A stretch of DNA of 64,000 nucleotides from Aceticella autotrophica (lineage in GTDB: Bacteria > Bacillota > Thermoanaerobacteria > Thermoanaerobacterales > Thermoanaerobacteraceae). Position numbers and translations under genes: made by a program. The stretch is taken from positions 248,001 to 312,000 of the forward strand of contig NZ_CP060096.1 in the NCBI RefSeq assembly GCF_017357865.1, written 5' to 3'. Below are positions 36,533 to 48,074 of the stretch, in pieces (the stretch's first letter is position 1; the number at the start of each line of letters is the position of its first letter). The notes under the pieces are model-generated. The model had not been told where the DNA came from and made no database searches. It saw nothing but the letters and a program-made list of their open reading frames with translations.

Positions 36533-36886
36533 GGTTCTTTGTCAATAGTTGGGGCGGATAATTAATTAGAATTTCTGCCCTTTTGAAAATTATATAAAAT
36601 GAACCATTGTATCAAAAACATCGTCCAAAGACAATAAAGAACAGAAATCATCACCTATTCTGAAGTAGAAATTGTATTTAACATCTTCAGGAGGAAGGGT
36701 GATTTTTTAATGTAATTTTTTAGTGTATTTTTAACTACTTTAGAAGAAATAGGAACAGCGCCAGGTGCTATAGATGCTGTTTTAATATATTTCATATCAA
36801 CATGGTCTTTTCAGATATTTCTCTTGTTGCTATAATTATATCATAAAAATCTATTGTGAAATATAGCAGCAAAAGAGGCGATAAGT
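36533..36886. other. Direct repeat B and insertion-sequence remnant upstream of the HD-GYP gene
   Basis: GGTTCTTTGTCAATAGTTGG at 36533 begins the second copy of the ~54-bp repeat seen at 28292. On the minus strand at about 36610-36710 a frame reads L-P-P-E-D-V-K-Y-N-F-Y-F-R-I-G-D-D-F and ends in a stop; it looks like the tail of a lost gene, possibly a transposase. No intact gene is present. Confidence 0.45.
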
Positions 36887-37939
36887 ATGCGGTTTGTTCC
36901 CATTCCCTGCTTAAAAGAAAATATGATTCTTGGCAAAAACTTATATAGCAATAACAACCAGCTTCTATTGCGAGAAGGCCAGCCTATTACGCGTTCATAT
37001 ATAAAAAAGTTCGAAGAAATAGGCTTGCAAGGCATATATATTAAAGATAATATTTCTCAAGATATAGAAATCAAAGATATAATTCATAATGGCTTGCGGA
37101 GAAAAATTATTCAGAGGACAAAAGACCTGTTTCTGTACGCACAAAAAAACAACGATAAACAGGCTTTTATCGCATTAAATCAGTCAGAAAAAATAGTGGA
37201 AAAAATCGTTGAAGATATTATTAGCAATAGAAATCTCATTGTTAATATGATAGACTTAAAAACATTTGACGATTATACGTTTCAGCACTCGGTCAATGTT
37301 GCTGTTCTTTCTCTTGTTGTAGGCGTGGCAGTCAATATGGACAGAGAAAGATTGTATAAGCTTGGACTTGGTGCATTATTGCACGATATAGGCAAGGTTT
37401 TTGTTGATAAAACTATCCTGAACAAAGAAGGCAGATTAACCGATTCAGAATATGCAAAAATCAAAGAACATCCACATGCTGGTTATCAGTATCTGAAAAG
37501 CAAGTTCGTTATACCTGCTTTATCATATATTGCGGTATTGGATCACCACGAAAGATATGATGGGACAGGCTATCCTAACGGCAAAACAGGTGATCATATA
37601 TCGGTTTTTGGCAGGATAATTGCCATAGCAGATGTATATGACGCACTTATTTCAAACAGACCGTACAGAAAAGGTTTGTTGCCTTCCGAGGCTATAGAGT
37701 ACATTATGGGTGGATCGGGAACACTATTTGATCCAAATTTTGCAACTGTATTCAGCAGAAAAGTAGCAGTATATCCTGTAGGAACGTGTGTCAAATTAAG
37801 TGACGGAAGGATTGCAATTGTGGTAGAAAACTTTGAAGGTTATACTACAAGACCGAAGATCAGAATAATTGAAACAGAAGAGATATTGGAATTAAGAAAT
37901 ATCAATAACATAACAATAACAGGAATTGCAGAAATCTAA
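36887..37939 (+). CDS. HD-GYP domain protein (probable cyclic-di-GMP phosphodiesterase)
   Basis: The 350-aa protein has a DUF3391-like N-terminal region and an HD-GYP domain: H-S-V-N-V-A at about 135, L-L-H-D-I-G-K-V, then L-D-H-H-E-R-Y-D-G-T-G-Y-P and D-V-Y-D-A-L. The H-H-E and G-T-G-Y-P parts place it in the HD-GYP group that linearises cyclic di-GMP. A C-terminal ~50-aa beta region follows. GAGGCGAT precedes the ATG. It is the last ordinary gene before the CRISPR leader, transcribed towards it; a functional link to CRISPR is not indicated. Confidence 0.9.
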   Translation: MRFVPIPCLKENMILGKNLYSNNNQLLLREGQPITRSYIKKFEEIGLQGIYIKDNISQDIEIKDIIHNGLRRKIIQRTKDLFLYAQKNNDKQAFIALNQSEKIVEKIVEDIISNRNLIVNMIDLKTFDDYTFQHSVNVAVLSLVVGVAVNMDRERLYKLGLGALLHDIGKVFVDKTILNKEGRLTDSEYAKIKEHPHAGYQYLKSKFVIPALSYIAVLDHHERYDGTGYPNGKTGDHISVFGRIIAIADVYDALISNRPYRKGLLPSEAIEYIMGGSGTLFDPNFATVFSRKVAVYPVGTCVKLSDGRIAIVVENFEGYTTRPKIRIIETEEILELRNINNITITGIAEI

Positions 37940-38120
37940 GCAATACATTAAAAATACTGAATTATTTTTAAGAAATTCCCGGAGTTTTTTGTTGAGAAGA
38001 TGTGGGTTAAAAAAATTAATGATTTGCAAAAAAAATTTTTTGATAGAAAGAAGGATTTTTCACTTTTATGTCGAATATAAATAATGAAAATGTATAATAA
38101 TATTTTAAAGGTTTCTGATT

Positions 38121-38297
38121 TTTGTCGTCGACCTTCAATAGTGCAAAAAGTGCCGAGCAACGACGAAATTTTCAGTTTTATAAATTTTTTAAAAAGTATT
38201 GACTTATTAATGTTGTTTGCATATAATTAAGCTATAAGCTTGACATGGACAGGAAATATGTAATATTGGGAATATTTCATAATGTATGCTTAAATGT
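38121..38297 (+). promoter_or_regulatory. CRISPR leader with promoter
   Basis: An imperfect inverted repeat, GTCGTCGACC to GAGCAACGACGA, lies at 38122-38167; similar motifs occur in leaders of Firmicutes arrays. TTGACT at 38199 and TATAAT at 38222-38227 have a 17-bp spacer. The first repeat begins 71 bp after the -10 box. The repeats end in ATTGAAAC, the usual crRNA 5' tag, so transcription left to right is consistent. The remaining intergenic stretch from 37940 is AT-rich with no gene. Confidence 0.85.
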
Positions 38298-41200
38298 GTT
38301 TTTAGCCTACCTATAAGGGATTGAAACTGGTTTGCGTCATACATATGCGCAAGAACGGTATAAGTTTTTAGCCTACCTATAAGGGATTGAAACGGGGAAT
38401 TAGGGTCATATATATTGCATGAAAGGAGGAGTTTTTAGCCTACCTATAAGGGATTGAAACTAGAAAATAATACAAAAGCATTAGAAAGTTTAACTTTGTT
38501 TTTAGCCTACCTATAAGGGATTGAAACAAATAACTCCTGATGGTGAAATGCTTGTTAAATTTACGTTTTTAGCCTACCTATAAGGGATTGAAACTTAGAA
38601 AAAGAAAAAGGAGGAATTAAAAATGTTGTATAGTTTTTAGCCTACCTATAAGGGATTGAAACGTAGTATAATCAGTAATATACAAATTCTGATCCTTTGT
38701 TTTTAGCCTACCTATAAGGGATTGAAACTATTCCTGAACGTTTTGTTTTTGCTAATTTTCCAATGTTTTTAGCCTACCTATAAGGGATTGAAACTCCAAT
38801 AAACCGCCGATTCGCTAATTCCTAATGCTTGTGTTTTTAGCCTACCTATAAGGGATTGAAACGCATGATATTTGGCGGCCACAAGCAAGAGCAACCAAGT
38901 TTTTAGCCTACCTATAAGGGATTGAAACAGAAATTCAGTTTTTCTTGTATTCATAAATCCACCGTTTTTAGCCTACCTATAAGGGATTGAAACCTTGTTC
39001 TAAAGTAATTCTGAACAAGTAAATATATAAAGTTTTTAGCCTACCTATAAGGGATTGAAACTGTCTCTATCCACTCGGCTACTGTAATTTTAGAAGGTGT
39101 TTTTAGCCTACCTATAAGGGATTGAAACTCAGCAATGATAAGAAAAATCATTGCTGAAGAAATTGTTTTTAGCCTACCTATAAGGGATTGAAACTCGTTC
39201 TGCAACAATATCATTCCTACGGTATCTCTATCGTTTTTAGCCTACCTATAAGGGATTGAAACATTTTTGATACATCACCTACAAGACCAGTTGTAAAAGG
39301 TTTTTAGCCTACCTATAAGGGATTGAAACATAACTTTTTATAATTCCTACCAAGAAAATTCCTCAGTTTTTAGCCTACCTATAAGGGATTGAAACTTTAA
39401 ATATGCTACCGGCGTTTTATTATTAAAATTAGTTTTTAGCCTACCTATAAGGGATTGAAACCAGGGAATAGACACATCAAAATACACAGACAAAATGGCG
39501 TTTTTAGCCTACCTATAAGGGATTGAAACAAAATATAGCACTTTCTCTTGAAGAAGTGTAAGTGCTAGTTTTTAGCCTACCTATAAGGGATTGAAACCAT
39601 GCTAAAAGAGATGAAAGAAAGCATATCTATTAAAGTTTTTAGCCTACCTATAAGGGATTGAAACTTTAAACAGTCTTATATCTCAGGCTCAAGCAACTGG
39701 GTTTTTAGCCTACCTATAAGGGATTGAAACAAACAGGGTAATTCGGGTTATGCGTCACCCACAGCAAAGTTTTTAGCCTACCTATAAGGGATTGAAACTA
39801 AAATATTCCTTTCCGGAAATTGTCATTTTATTATGTTTTTAGCCTACCTATAAGGGATTGAAACAGAATATAATGTTGGTTTTTCTTGGCTTAATAATTT
39901 TGTTTTTAGCCTACCTATAAGGGATTGAAACCCTTTTGCATATTCACGACTATTAAAAATCAATTGAGTTTTTAGCCTACCTATAAGGGATTGAAACTAA
40001 TCAAATATGCTAATTTAAGCGGCAATCTATATGGCGTTTTTAGCCTACCTATAAGGGATTGAAACTTTGTGAAAAACTACCACTCCAGTCGATAGTAGGA
40101 GGTTTTTAGCCTACCTATAAGGGATTGAAACTAATAGAATACATTTTTACATACCTCCATTTTTAAATGTTTTTAGCCTACCTATAAGGGATTGAAACTA
40201 ACATCACCTACTACCTACAAAACAGCCTGACAAGTTTTTAGCCTACCTATAAGGGATTGAAACCATATTCATCATAAAATTGCTGCTTATCAAACATATG
40301 TTTTTAGCCTACCTATAAGGGATTGAAACCAAAAGATAATAGAAAATTCGGCAAATAAGTATCTGAGTTTTTAGCCTACCTATAAGGGATTGAAACGGTG
40401 TATCTGTTGCAAAAATGACATACTTTGCCTGCCCGTTTTTAGCCTACCTATAAGGGATTGAAACATATATTTCTTTTTCTTCTTTTCATTTTTTATACAA
40501 GTTTTTAGCCTACCTATAAGGGATTGAAACAATACTTTTTGCATTAATTCTTTAGTTATCTTAGGGTTTTTAGCCTACCTATAAGGGATTGAAACTTTAT
40601 TAAATCTGAAGTAGTCATATTATCGATCTCCAGTTTTTAGCCTACCTATAAGGGATTGAAACCAGATAAATTTCAGCAGTTGAGTTATAGCGAAAAGGTT
40701 TTTAGCCTACCTATAAGGGATTGAAACCAAACAATTTTAAGTGATTTTGGTATAACTAGTGGCTGGTTTTTAGCCTACCTATAAGGAATTGAAACTATCC
40801 TTATAAAAATTAATAATGATATAGTCAAGGAGTTTTTAGCCTACCTATAAGGAATTGAAACATAGGCATATATCCTTTGTATCCTGTAGTAATGTATGGT
40901 TTTTAGCCTACCTATAAGGAATTGAAACGAGTTCTCTGAAAGAGTGAAAGAAAATTCTTATGATAGTTTTTAGCCTACCTATAAGGAATTGAAACTTTGA
41001 AAAAAGCAACAACAGAAGTTGGGTTTTCTTCAGTTTTTAGCCTACCTATAAGGAATTGAAACTATGGCAAGCAGCAGAAGAATATGATTCTGCTTACAAG
41101 TTTTTAGCCTACCTATAAGGAATTGAAACATTTTTAATTATAAAGGTACTCTAATTATATAAAGGGTTTTTAGCCTACCTATAAGGAATTGAAACTTTGG

Positions 41201-44200
41201 ATTTAATCCTGATTCCGCCTGTGCAATTGAGTTTTTAGCCTACCTATAAGGAATTGAAACAGGGGTAGGAGGAGGTGATAATAATGCCAGCAATACGTTT
41301 TTAGCCTACCTATAAGGAATTGAAACATTTTCCATTCCTTAGTAAATTTTATTCCTAAGATAGTTTTTAGCCTACCTATAAGGAATTGAAACATTTTCCA
41401 TTCCTTAGTAAATTTTATTCCTAAGATAGTTTTTAGCCTACCTATAAGGAATTGAAACTTCTAAAAAATCCTCCTAATAGATAACAAGCATTATGTTTTT
41501 AGCCTACCTATAAGGAATTGAAACGAAAATGACAGGGTTAAAAGAATCGTGGAATAAATTGCGTTTTTAGCCTACCTATAAGGAATTGAAACCCTTCTTT
41601 TATGATGCCAAGAACAATTGATTATATTTGTTTTTAGCCTACCTATAAGGAATTGAAACGATGAACAAACCGAAAACAGCAAAGGAAATACAAGCGAGTT
41701 TTTAGCCTACCTATAAGGAATTGAAACCAGGATTATGCAATAACTTATGGATTGAAACAGGAGGTTTTTAGCCTACCTATAAGGAATTGAAACCTGTTAT
41801 ATCAGGTGCTGTTGAAGCTGTAACAACTATGTTTTTAGCCTACCTATAAGGAATTGAAACCGTCAAAACTTGTAACATGCTTGTTATATTTTCCAAGTTT
41901 TTAGCCTACCTATAAGGAATTGAAACAACATTTGTACGCCTGATTTTTCTTCTTCTACCACCCTGTTTTTAGCCTACCTATAAGGAATTGAAACCCAGAT
42001 ATGTCTGTTATAAGTCCTTCGTTTTCCAAGTTTTTAGCCTACCTATAAGGAATTGAAACCAGCCATGAAAGAGGAAATTGCGGAAACGCTGAACCGTTTT
42101 TAGCCTACCTATAAGGAATTGAAACGCGATTGGTGCCGGGAAAAGGGTGTAACCGGAGACCGGTTTTTAGCCTACCTATAAGGAATTGAAACGCCATAAG
42201 TTCTTTGGTTTGCTTTGGGATTTCTATATGTTTTTAGCCTACCTATAAGGAATTGAAACTTTTTAAAAGCTTTTCCAGATGCCGTAATTGTTGAAAGTTT
42301 TTAGCCTACCTATAAGGAATTGAAACTAATTCTCATATAAGTTATTTATAACTTTTTTATAGGTTTTTAGCCTACCTATAAGGAATTGAAACTTCCGGGT
42401 CTACAGCCAGTGTGGACGGCGTTTCCGTGGTTTTTAGCCTACCTATAAGGAATTGAAACTATCACCTAAATTTTTAGCCCAAGAAACATCTTCTGGGTTT
42501 TTAGCCTACCTATAAGGAATTGAAACGTAACGTAATGATAGTCCACTTTGTTTCCTGGAGTTGTGTTTTTAGCCTACCTATAAGGAATTGAAACCACGTC
42601 CTTTTTGATACTGTTTAGCTAAATCTAAAGTTTTTAGCCTACCTATAAGGAATTGAAACATTATTTCACCTTCTTTTTAGTTTGCATAGCCAACAGTTTT
42701 TAGCCTACCTATAAGGAATTGAAACATAATTCTTCCCGTGTCATTTATTTTCATCCTTTCAAAGTTTTTAGCCTACCTATAAGGAATTGAAACAGCGTTT
42801 CCTTGTAATATACTTTTTTTTCTTCATGGTTTTTAGCCTACCTATAAGGAATTGAAACGGTGTTGCTCCTGTTTGTTGTGATACAGCTGATAAGTTTTTA
42901 GCCTACCTATAAGGAATTGAAACCAGTATTAGGAGTTCCAAAAAAACACTTTGTATTATAGGTTTTTAGCCTACCTATAAGGAATTGAAACTTGCATCTT
43001 CTATTCTTATTTCTTCAACACAATTATAGGTTTTTAGCCTACCTATAAGGAATTGAAACGATTTTGCGTGATAAGTACCGGATAAAATTTGTTCAGTTTT
43101 TAGCCTACCTATAAGGAATTGAAACCAAATGTAAGTGGAACTTCTCCAACATTAGATGTTAGTTTTTAGCCTACCTATAAGGAATTGAAACAACTCTTTA
43201 TTAAAAGAATTTAAAAACACAACAGGTTTTTAGCCTACCTATAAGGAATTGAAACTATATCCAAACCATTTAGCATAATTATATATTTCCAAGTTTTTAG
43301 CCTACCTATAAGGAATTGAAACTGTTATTTTTGTAACGGACGAAGATAAAGAAGGTTTTGTTTTTAGCCTACCTATAAGGAATTGAAACTTGCATACAAG
43401 ATGTGGAAATTTTAAAAACTGCAAGTTTTTAGCCTACCTATAAGGAATTGAAACTAATACCTCCTTAATAGTATAAATGTAAGGAATGTGTTTTTAGCCT
43501 ACCTATAAGGAATTGAAACTTCTTTATATTTAAAAATATTTCTCCTATATCATTAGTTTTTAGCCTACCTATAAGGAATTGAAACCAGACATTATACTAT
43601 GAATAATTAGTACAAGAAAAGAGTTTTTAGCCTACCTATAAGGAATTGAAACACCTTCCTTGAAAAACTTATCTACCTGCAATATAATGTTTTTAGCCTA
43701 CCTATAAGGAATTGAAACCTTCTAATATTTCTATATATGATAATTCTGATACTTATGTTTTTAGCCTACCTATAAGGAATTGAAACAAAAAATACAAATT
43801 ATTTTTTTAATTCTTTAAGTCTGTTTTTAGCCTACCTATAAGGAATTGAAACTACGTTTTGGCTGAACAATGAAGAAGACAGGAAAAAGTTTTTAGCCTA
43901 CCTATAAGGAATTGAAACTCTGGCAATTTAAAAATTGGAAATAAAGGCATAAAGCGTTTTTAGCCTACCTATAAGGAATTGAAACTAAACCTGACCCAAT
44001 ATTCTATCCTTCTTGTGATGCAGTTTTTAGCCTACCTATAAGGAATTGAAACATAATTTTTTTAATTTTTTCTTTTGTTTTTCATTAAGTTTTTAGCCTA
44101 CCTATAAGGAATTGAAACATTTAAGTGAGTATGAGAAAGATTTGCGTAATGAAGTTTTTAGCCTACCTATAAGGAATTGAAACTTGGCACACGCACTTTA

Positions 44201-47090
44201 TGATGTTGTTTAGGCAAATGTTTTTAGCCTACCTATAAGGAATTGAAACACACAAAAGAACCTGTATTTCCTAAAAAATCGGGAAAGTTTTTAGCCTACC
44301 TATAAGGAATTGAAACCCGTTTTAGTTATCGAGGGACCACGTATTGCACATAGTTTTTAGCCTACCTATAAGGAATTGAAACTTTTCATCCTTTCAAATA
44401 TGTCATCCGCTCATCGTGGTTTTTAGCCTACCTATAAGGAATTGAAACAACAAAATAAAAAATCTGTCCGGAAAGAAGGCGAGAGTTTTTAGCCTACCTA
44501 TAAGGAATTGAAACATTGATAAATTTTGAAATCTTCGTCATTTTTATCAAGTTTTTAGCCTACCTATAAGGAATTGAAACACATTCGTTTCACCTTCTTT
44601 GTAGTACAAATCTTTTAGTTTTTAGCCTACCTATAAGGAATTGAAACTAGGCTACGAATTTATATCACGTGAGTTATTAAACCCGTTTTTAGCCTACCTA
44701 TAAGGAATTGAAACTGTGCCAAGATTGCTATGATGATAAAATTGACCCAGTTTTTAGCCTACCTATAAGGAATTGAAACATGGATCGATTGGTGTTAATT
44801 TGTCCGTTATCCAATGTTTTTAGCCTACCTATAAGGAATTGAAACACATCCATCATAGGGTTTAACTTATTATCAAATAACGTTTTTAGCCTACCTATAA
44901 GGAATTGAAACGAAACCAATACTTTTTTAAAGCCTTATGACAGACTTGTTTTTAGCCTACCTATAAGGAATTGAAACTTCCTGTTGGCGGTATGGTGTCT
45001 GTAACTGGAGTTTGTTTTTAGCCTACCTATAAGGAATTGAAACGCAGAAAGCCCCGTTATTTATGGCGGGGAGTACGTCGTTTTTAGCCTACCTATAAGG
45101 AATTGAAACTCGCATCTGCTTCTTTTGCTCCTCTTTTGCAAGAGCAAGTTTTTAGCCTACCTATAAGGAATTGAAACTTTTCTTCGCATGAGTGTGTAAT
45201 TTCCAGTACCCTCGTTTTTAGCCTACCTATAAGGAATTGAAACTTTTACCGCCTTTACCTCTTCTAACATGGACGTACAGGTTTTTAGCCTACCTATAAG
45301 GAATTGAAACCCATTTTGTTTGCGATAGATAAAGGCTGGTAAGCCACGTTTTTAGCCTACCTATAAGGAATTGAAACAATAAGCAACAACAGAATTCCAT
45401 ATTTTAGTATATAGTTTTTAGCCTACCTATAAGGAATTGAAACCATTTTTTGTAATAAAAATTACTATTTTTTATGGAAGTTTTTAGCCTACCTATAAGG
45501 AATTGAAACAGAAAATTGGCAAATCCTAATGAATAGGAGGTTTGAGTTTTTAGCCTACCTATAAGGAATTGAAACACAGCAAAACCGAAAGCAACAAAGG
45601 AAATGCAAACGTTTTTAGCCTACCTATAAGGAATTGAAACTATTGTCTTGAATTAAATAAGTTCCCACATCTGACAGTTTTTAGCCTACCTATAAGGAAT
45701 TGAAACTGAAAACTGCAGGCTTGAAAAATGTTTTGTATTGCGAGTTTTTAGCCTACCTATAAGGAATTGAAACTTGATAAGATAGACGTAGGTTTTCTTA
45801 AAGTTAGGAGTTTTTAGCCTACCTATAAGGAATTGAAACAAGACGCTATTCTTATGCCTTGGAAGTTACAAAAGGTTTTTAGCCTACCTATAAGGAATTG
45901 AAACTACCTTCGTGCAAGGGTATAAGCCTTTTGCACTTAAGTTTTTAGCCTACCTATAAGGAATTGAAACAGGTTCTAACACGAGAACACAATATACAAA
46001 ATCTACTCGTTTTTAGCCTACCTATAAGGAATTGAAACAAGTATGAAAAGCTGGCGAACCGTAGTCTTAACAACAGGTTTTTAGCCTACCTATAAGGAAT
46101 TGAAACAAGCAATATTATGACGTTGCAGTACAAATCCTAAAGTTTTTAGCCTACCTATAAGGAATTGAAACCGTTGATAATGAAGTTGTAAAAGTTTTAA
46201 GCGAAGAGTTTTTAGCCTACCTATAAGGGATTGAAACAGCGGTACGTCCTGCGTATTTAATTCTACATCCACCTCGTTTTTAGCCTACCTATAAGGAATT
46301 GAAACCGCATCGACCGTATATAGTTACCCGTCCACTTTCACCGTTTTTAGCCTACCTATAAGGAATTGAAACAAAAAGAGGAGGATTTTAATAAATGAAA
46401 AATGCAAAGTTTTTAGCCTACCTATAAGGAATTGAAACTTGCTTTCGGTTTTGCTGTTGATTTCTTCGCTTGTATGTTTTTAGCCTACCTATAAGGAATT
46501 GAAACGGAATATTGTTTTTATTGTTAGGATTGCTAAAACTAAGTTTTTAGCCTACCTATAAGGAATTGAAACTCCTCGAAAGACATGCGTATGCAGGTGG
46601 ACGAAATGAGTTTTTAGCCTACCTATAAGGAATTGAAACAGGAAAATGAAAAAGCTATTGCAACAGGTGCAGCAGGGTTTTTAGCCTACCTATAAGGAAT
46701 TGAAACGGTTTAAAAACTTTTATAAAATTAAAGATTGGCACGTTTTTAGCCTACCTATAAGGAATTGAAACTATTTAATTTTAGACTTTCTCTTTTTACT
46801 GTCATTGGTTTTTAGCCTACCTATAAGGAATTGAAACCGACAATTAATAATAAAACAGCTTTTTATATACGAGTTTTTAGCCTACCTATAAGGAATTGAA
46901 ACGGAAACCCCAATACGGAAACGCCGGCCACACTGGCTGGTTTTTAGCCTACCTATAAGGAATTGAAACAAGTGTATGGACGCATTGGCTACAAAATCCT
47001 TCAAAGTTTTTAGCCTACCTATAAGGAATTGAAACCAATATGGACTTGATAATAACTTGATTGAAAAAATAGTTTTTAGCCTACCTATAA
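38298..47090 (+). CRISPR. CRISPR array, segment 1 (repeats 1-133, leader side)
   Basis: I count 132 complete 30-bp repeats plus the first 19 bases of repeat 133, with spacers of about 35-38 bp. The consensus begins GTTTTTAGCCTACCTATAAG and ends GATTGAAAC in repeats 1-37 (first at 38298) or AATTGAAAC from repeat 38 (40766) onwards; repeat 120 (46208) is an isolated G variant. Repeats 46 to 48 enclose the same spacer twice. The repeat type is that of I-B/III-B systems in Clostridia. Segment 2 continues after the transposon. Short frames reading F-Q-F-L-I-G-R-L-K-T across this region are translations of the repeat and not genes. Confidence 0.99.
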
Positions 47091-47271
47091 TGTTATATAG
47101 CAAATTATTTCAATATAAAAAATGATATAAAAAGCAAAATAATTTAACCTTATCCATTATGTAAAGTTAATTAATTTTCATATCCATGTATAAGATTGGT
47201 TAATCTTGCCTACAATTATAGAAAAAAATAATGGGGCGGTAAAATTAATTACCTCCCCAAGAAAGGTCACA

Positions 47272-47844
47272 ATGATAATTATAGCCTTTCCAATTAAAAA
47301 TATACATGAATATATCGAAAATAAATCATATTTGTACATAGATACACCATCTGGATGCCCTAATTGCAATTACAACGGTAAATTGCACAGGCATGGCTAT
47401 TACTGCAGGGGTGTCTTTATCGACAATAATTGCATAGATATTACCATAGCAAGAGTTATTTGTCCTGTATGCCATAAAACACATGCTTTAATACCGGACT
47501 TTTTAGTGCCATATTTCATCTATCCTTTATCTGTTATTCTAACTTCCTTGAAAAAAATATTTATCGATGGACATGGCACTACATATGTTGCTGATGAGAT
47601 CATTAAAGAGTTTAATTTGTCTTTTGTGAAACAGCAAAATATCAGTTATTTCAAAATGAGATTTCTCTCGATTATGAATTATATTCACAGCTTTTTTGCT
47701 AATTTTCAAGAATACATTGAAACAATGAACAGTTTATCACCTAAAACTTTGATAAGCAATATTTATAAATATACAAAAGAAAAGGTAAAGTTTAATTTAC
47801 ACTATTTTGATTTGATGAAAGTACATTTTTTCAAAAAAGTTTAG
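47272..47844 (+). CDS. Zinc-ribbon protein of three-gene transposon, copy A
   Basis: The 190-aa sequence is identical to copy B: cysteines 29/32 and 64/67 form a zinc ribbon, followed by helices. Relative to copy B, two bases are missing just before the start (AAGGTCACAATG here, AAGGTATCACAATG there). That shortens the ribosome-site spacing and opens an in-frame ATG at 47206. I keep the start at 47272, the only start shared by both copies. Role unknown; possibly a target-choosing or accessory subunit. Confidence 0.75.
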   Translation: MIIIAFPIKNIHEYIENKSYLYIDTPSGCPNCNYNGKLHRHGYYCRGVFIDNNCIDITIARVICPVCHKTHALIPDFLVPYFIYPLSVILTSLKKIFIDGHGTTYVADEIIKEFNLSFVKQQNISYFKMRFLSIMNYIHSFFANFQEYIETMNSLSPKTLISNIYKYTKEKVKFNLHYFDLMKVHFFKKV

Positions 47845-48074
47845 ACTTAATTCTTGGTAGATTTTTTTTGCTTTTTTGCAAAAGTCATATTTTATCATAA
47901 TTTAATCGCTATTTTTGACTGTATAATTATTTTAATTCGATTAAAAATGTTTAATCTGAATTTGTCTATGTAAATTTATCTAATTCGCATTTTATTTCTC
48001 CACATAACATTTGTGAATGCACCATCATTATCCAGTTAATAATACTTTCAAAGATAATTGAGGAGGCTTTTAGA

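Noticed and set aside
41203-47103. Short minus-strand frames repeating F-Q-F-L-I-G-R-L-K-T in the array
   Set aside because: They are translations of the CRISPR repeat where unit lengths happen to keep one frame open. No ribosome site and no family likeness.
47206-47272. N-terminal extension of the zinc-ribbon protein in copy A
   Set aside because: It exists only because of a 2-bp difference from copy B, lies in the element's non-coding end and lacks a ribosome site.
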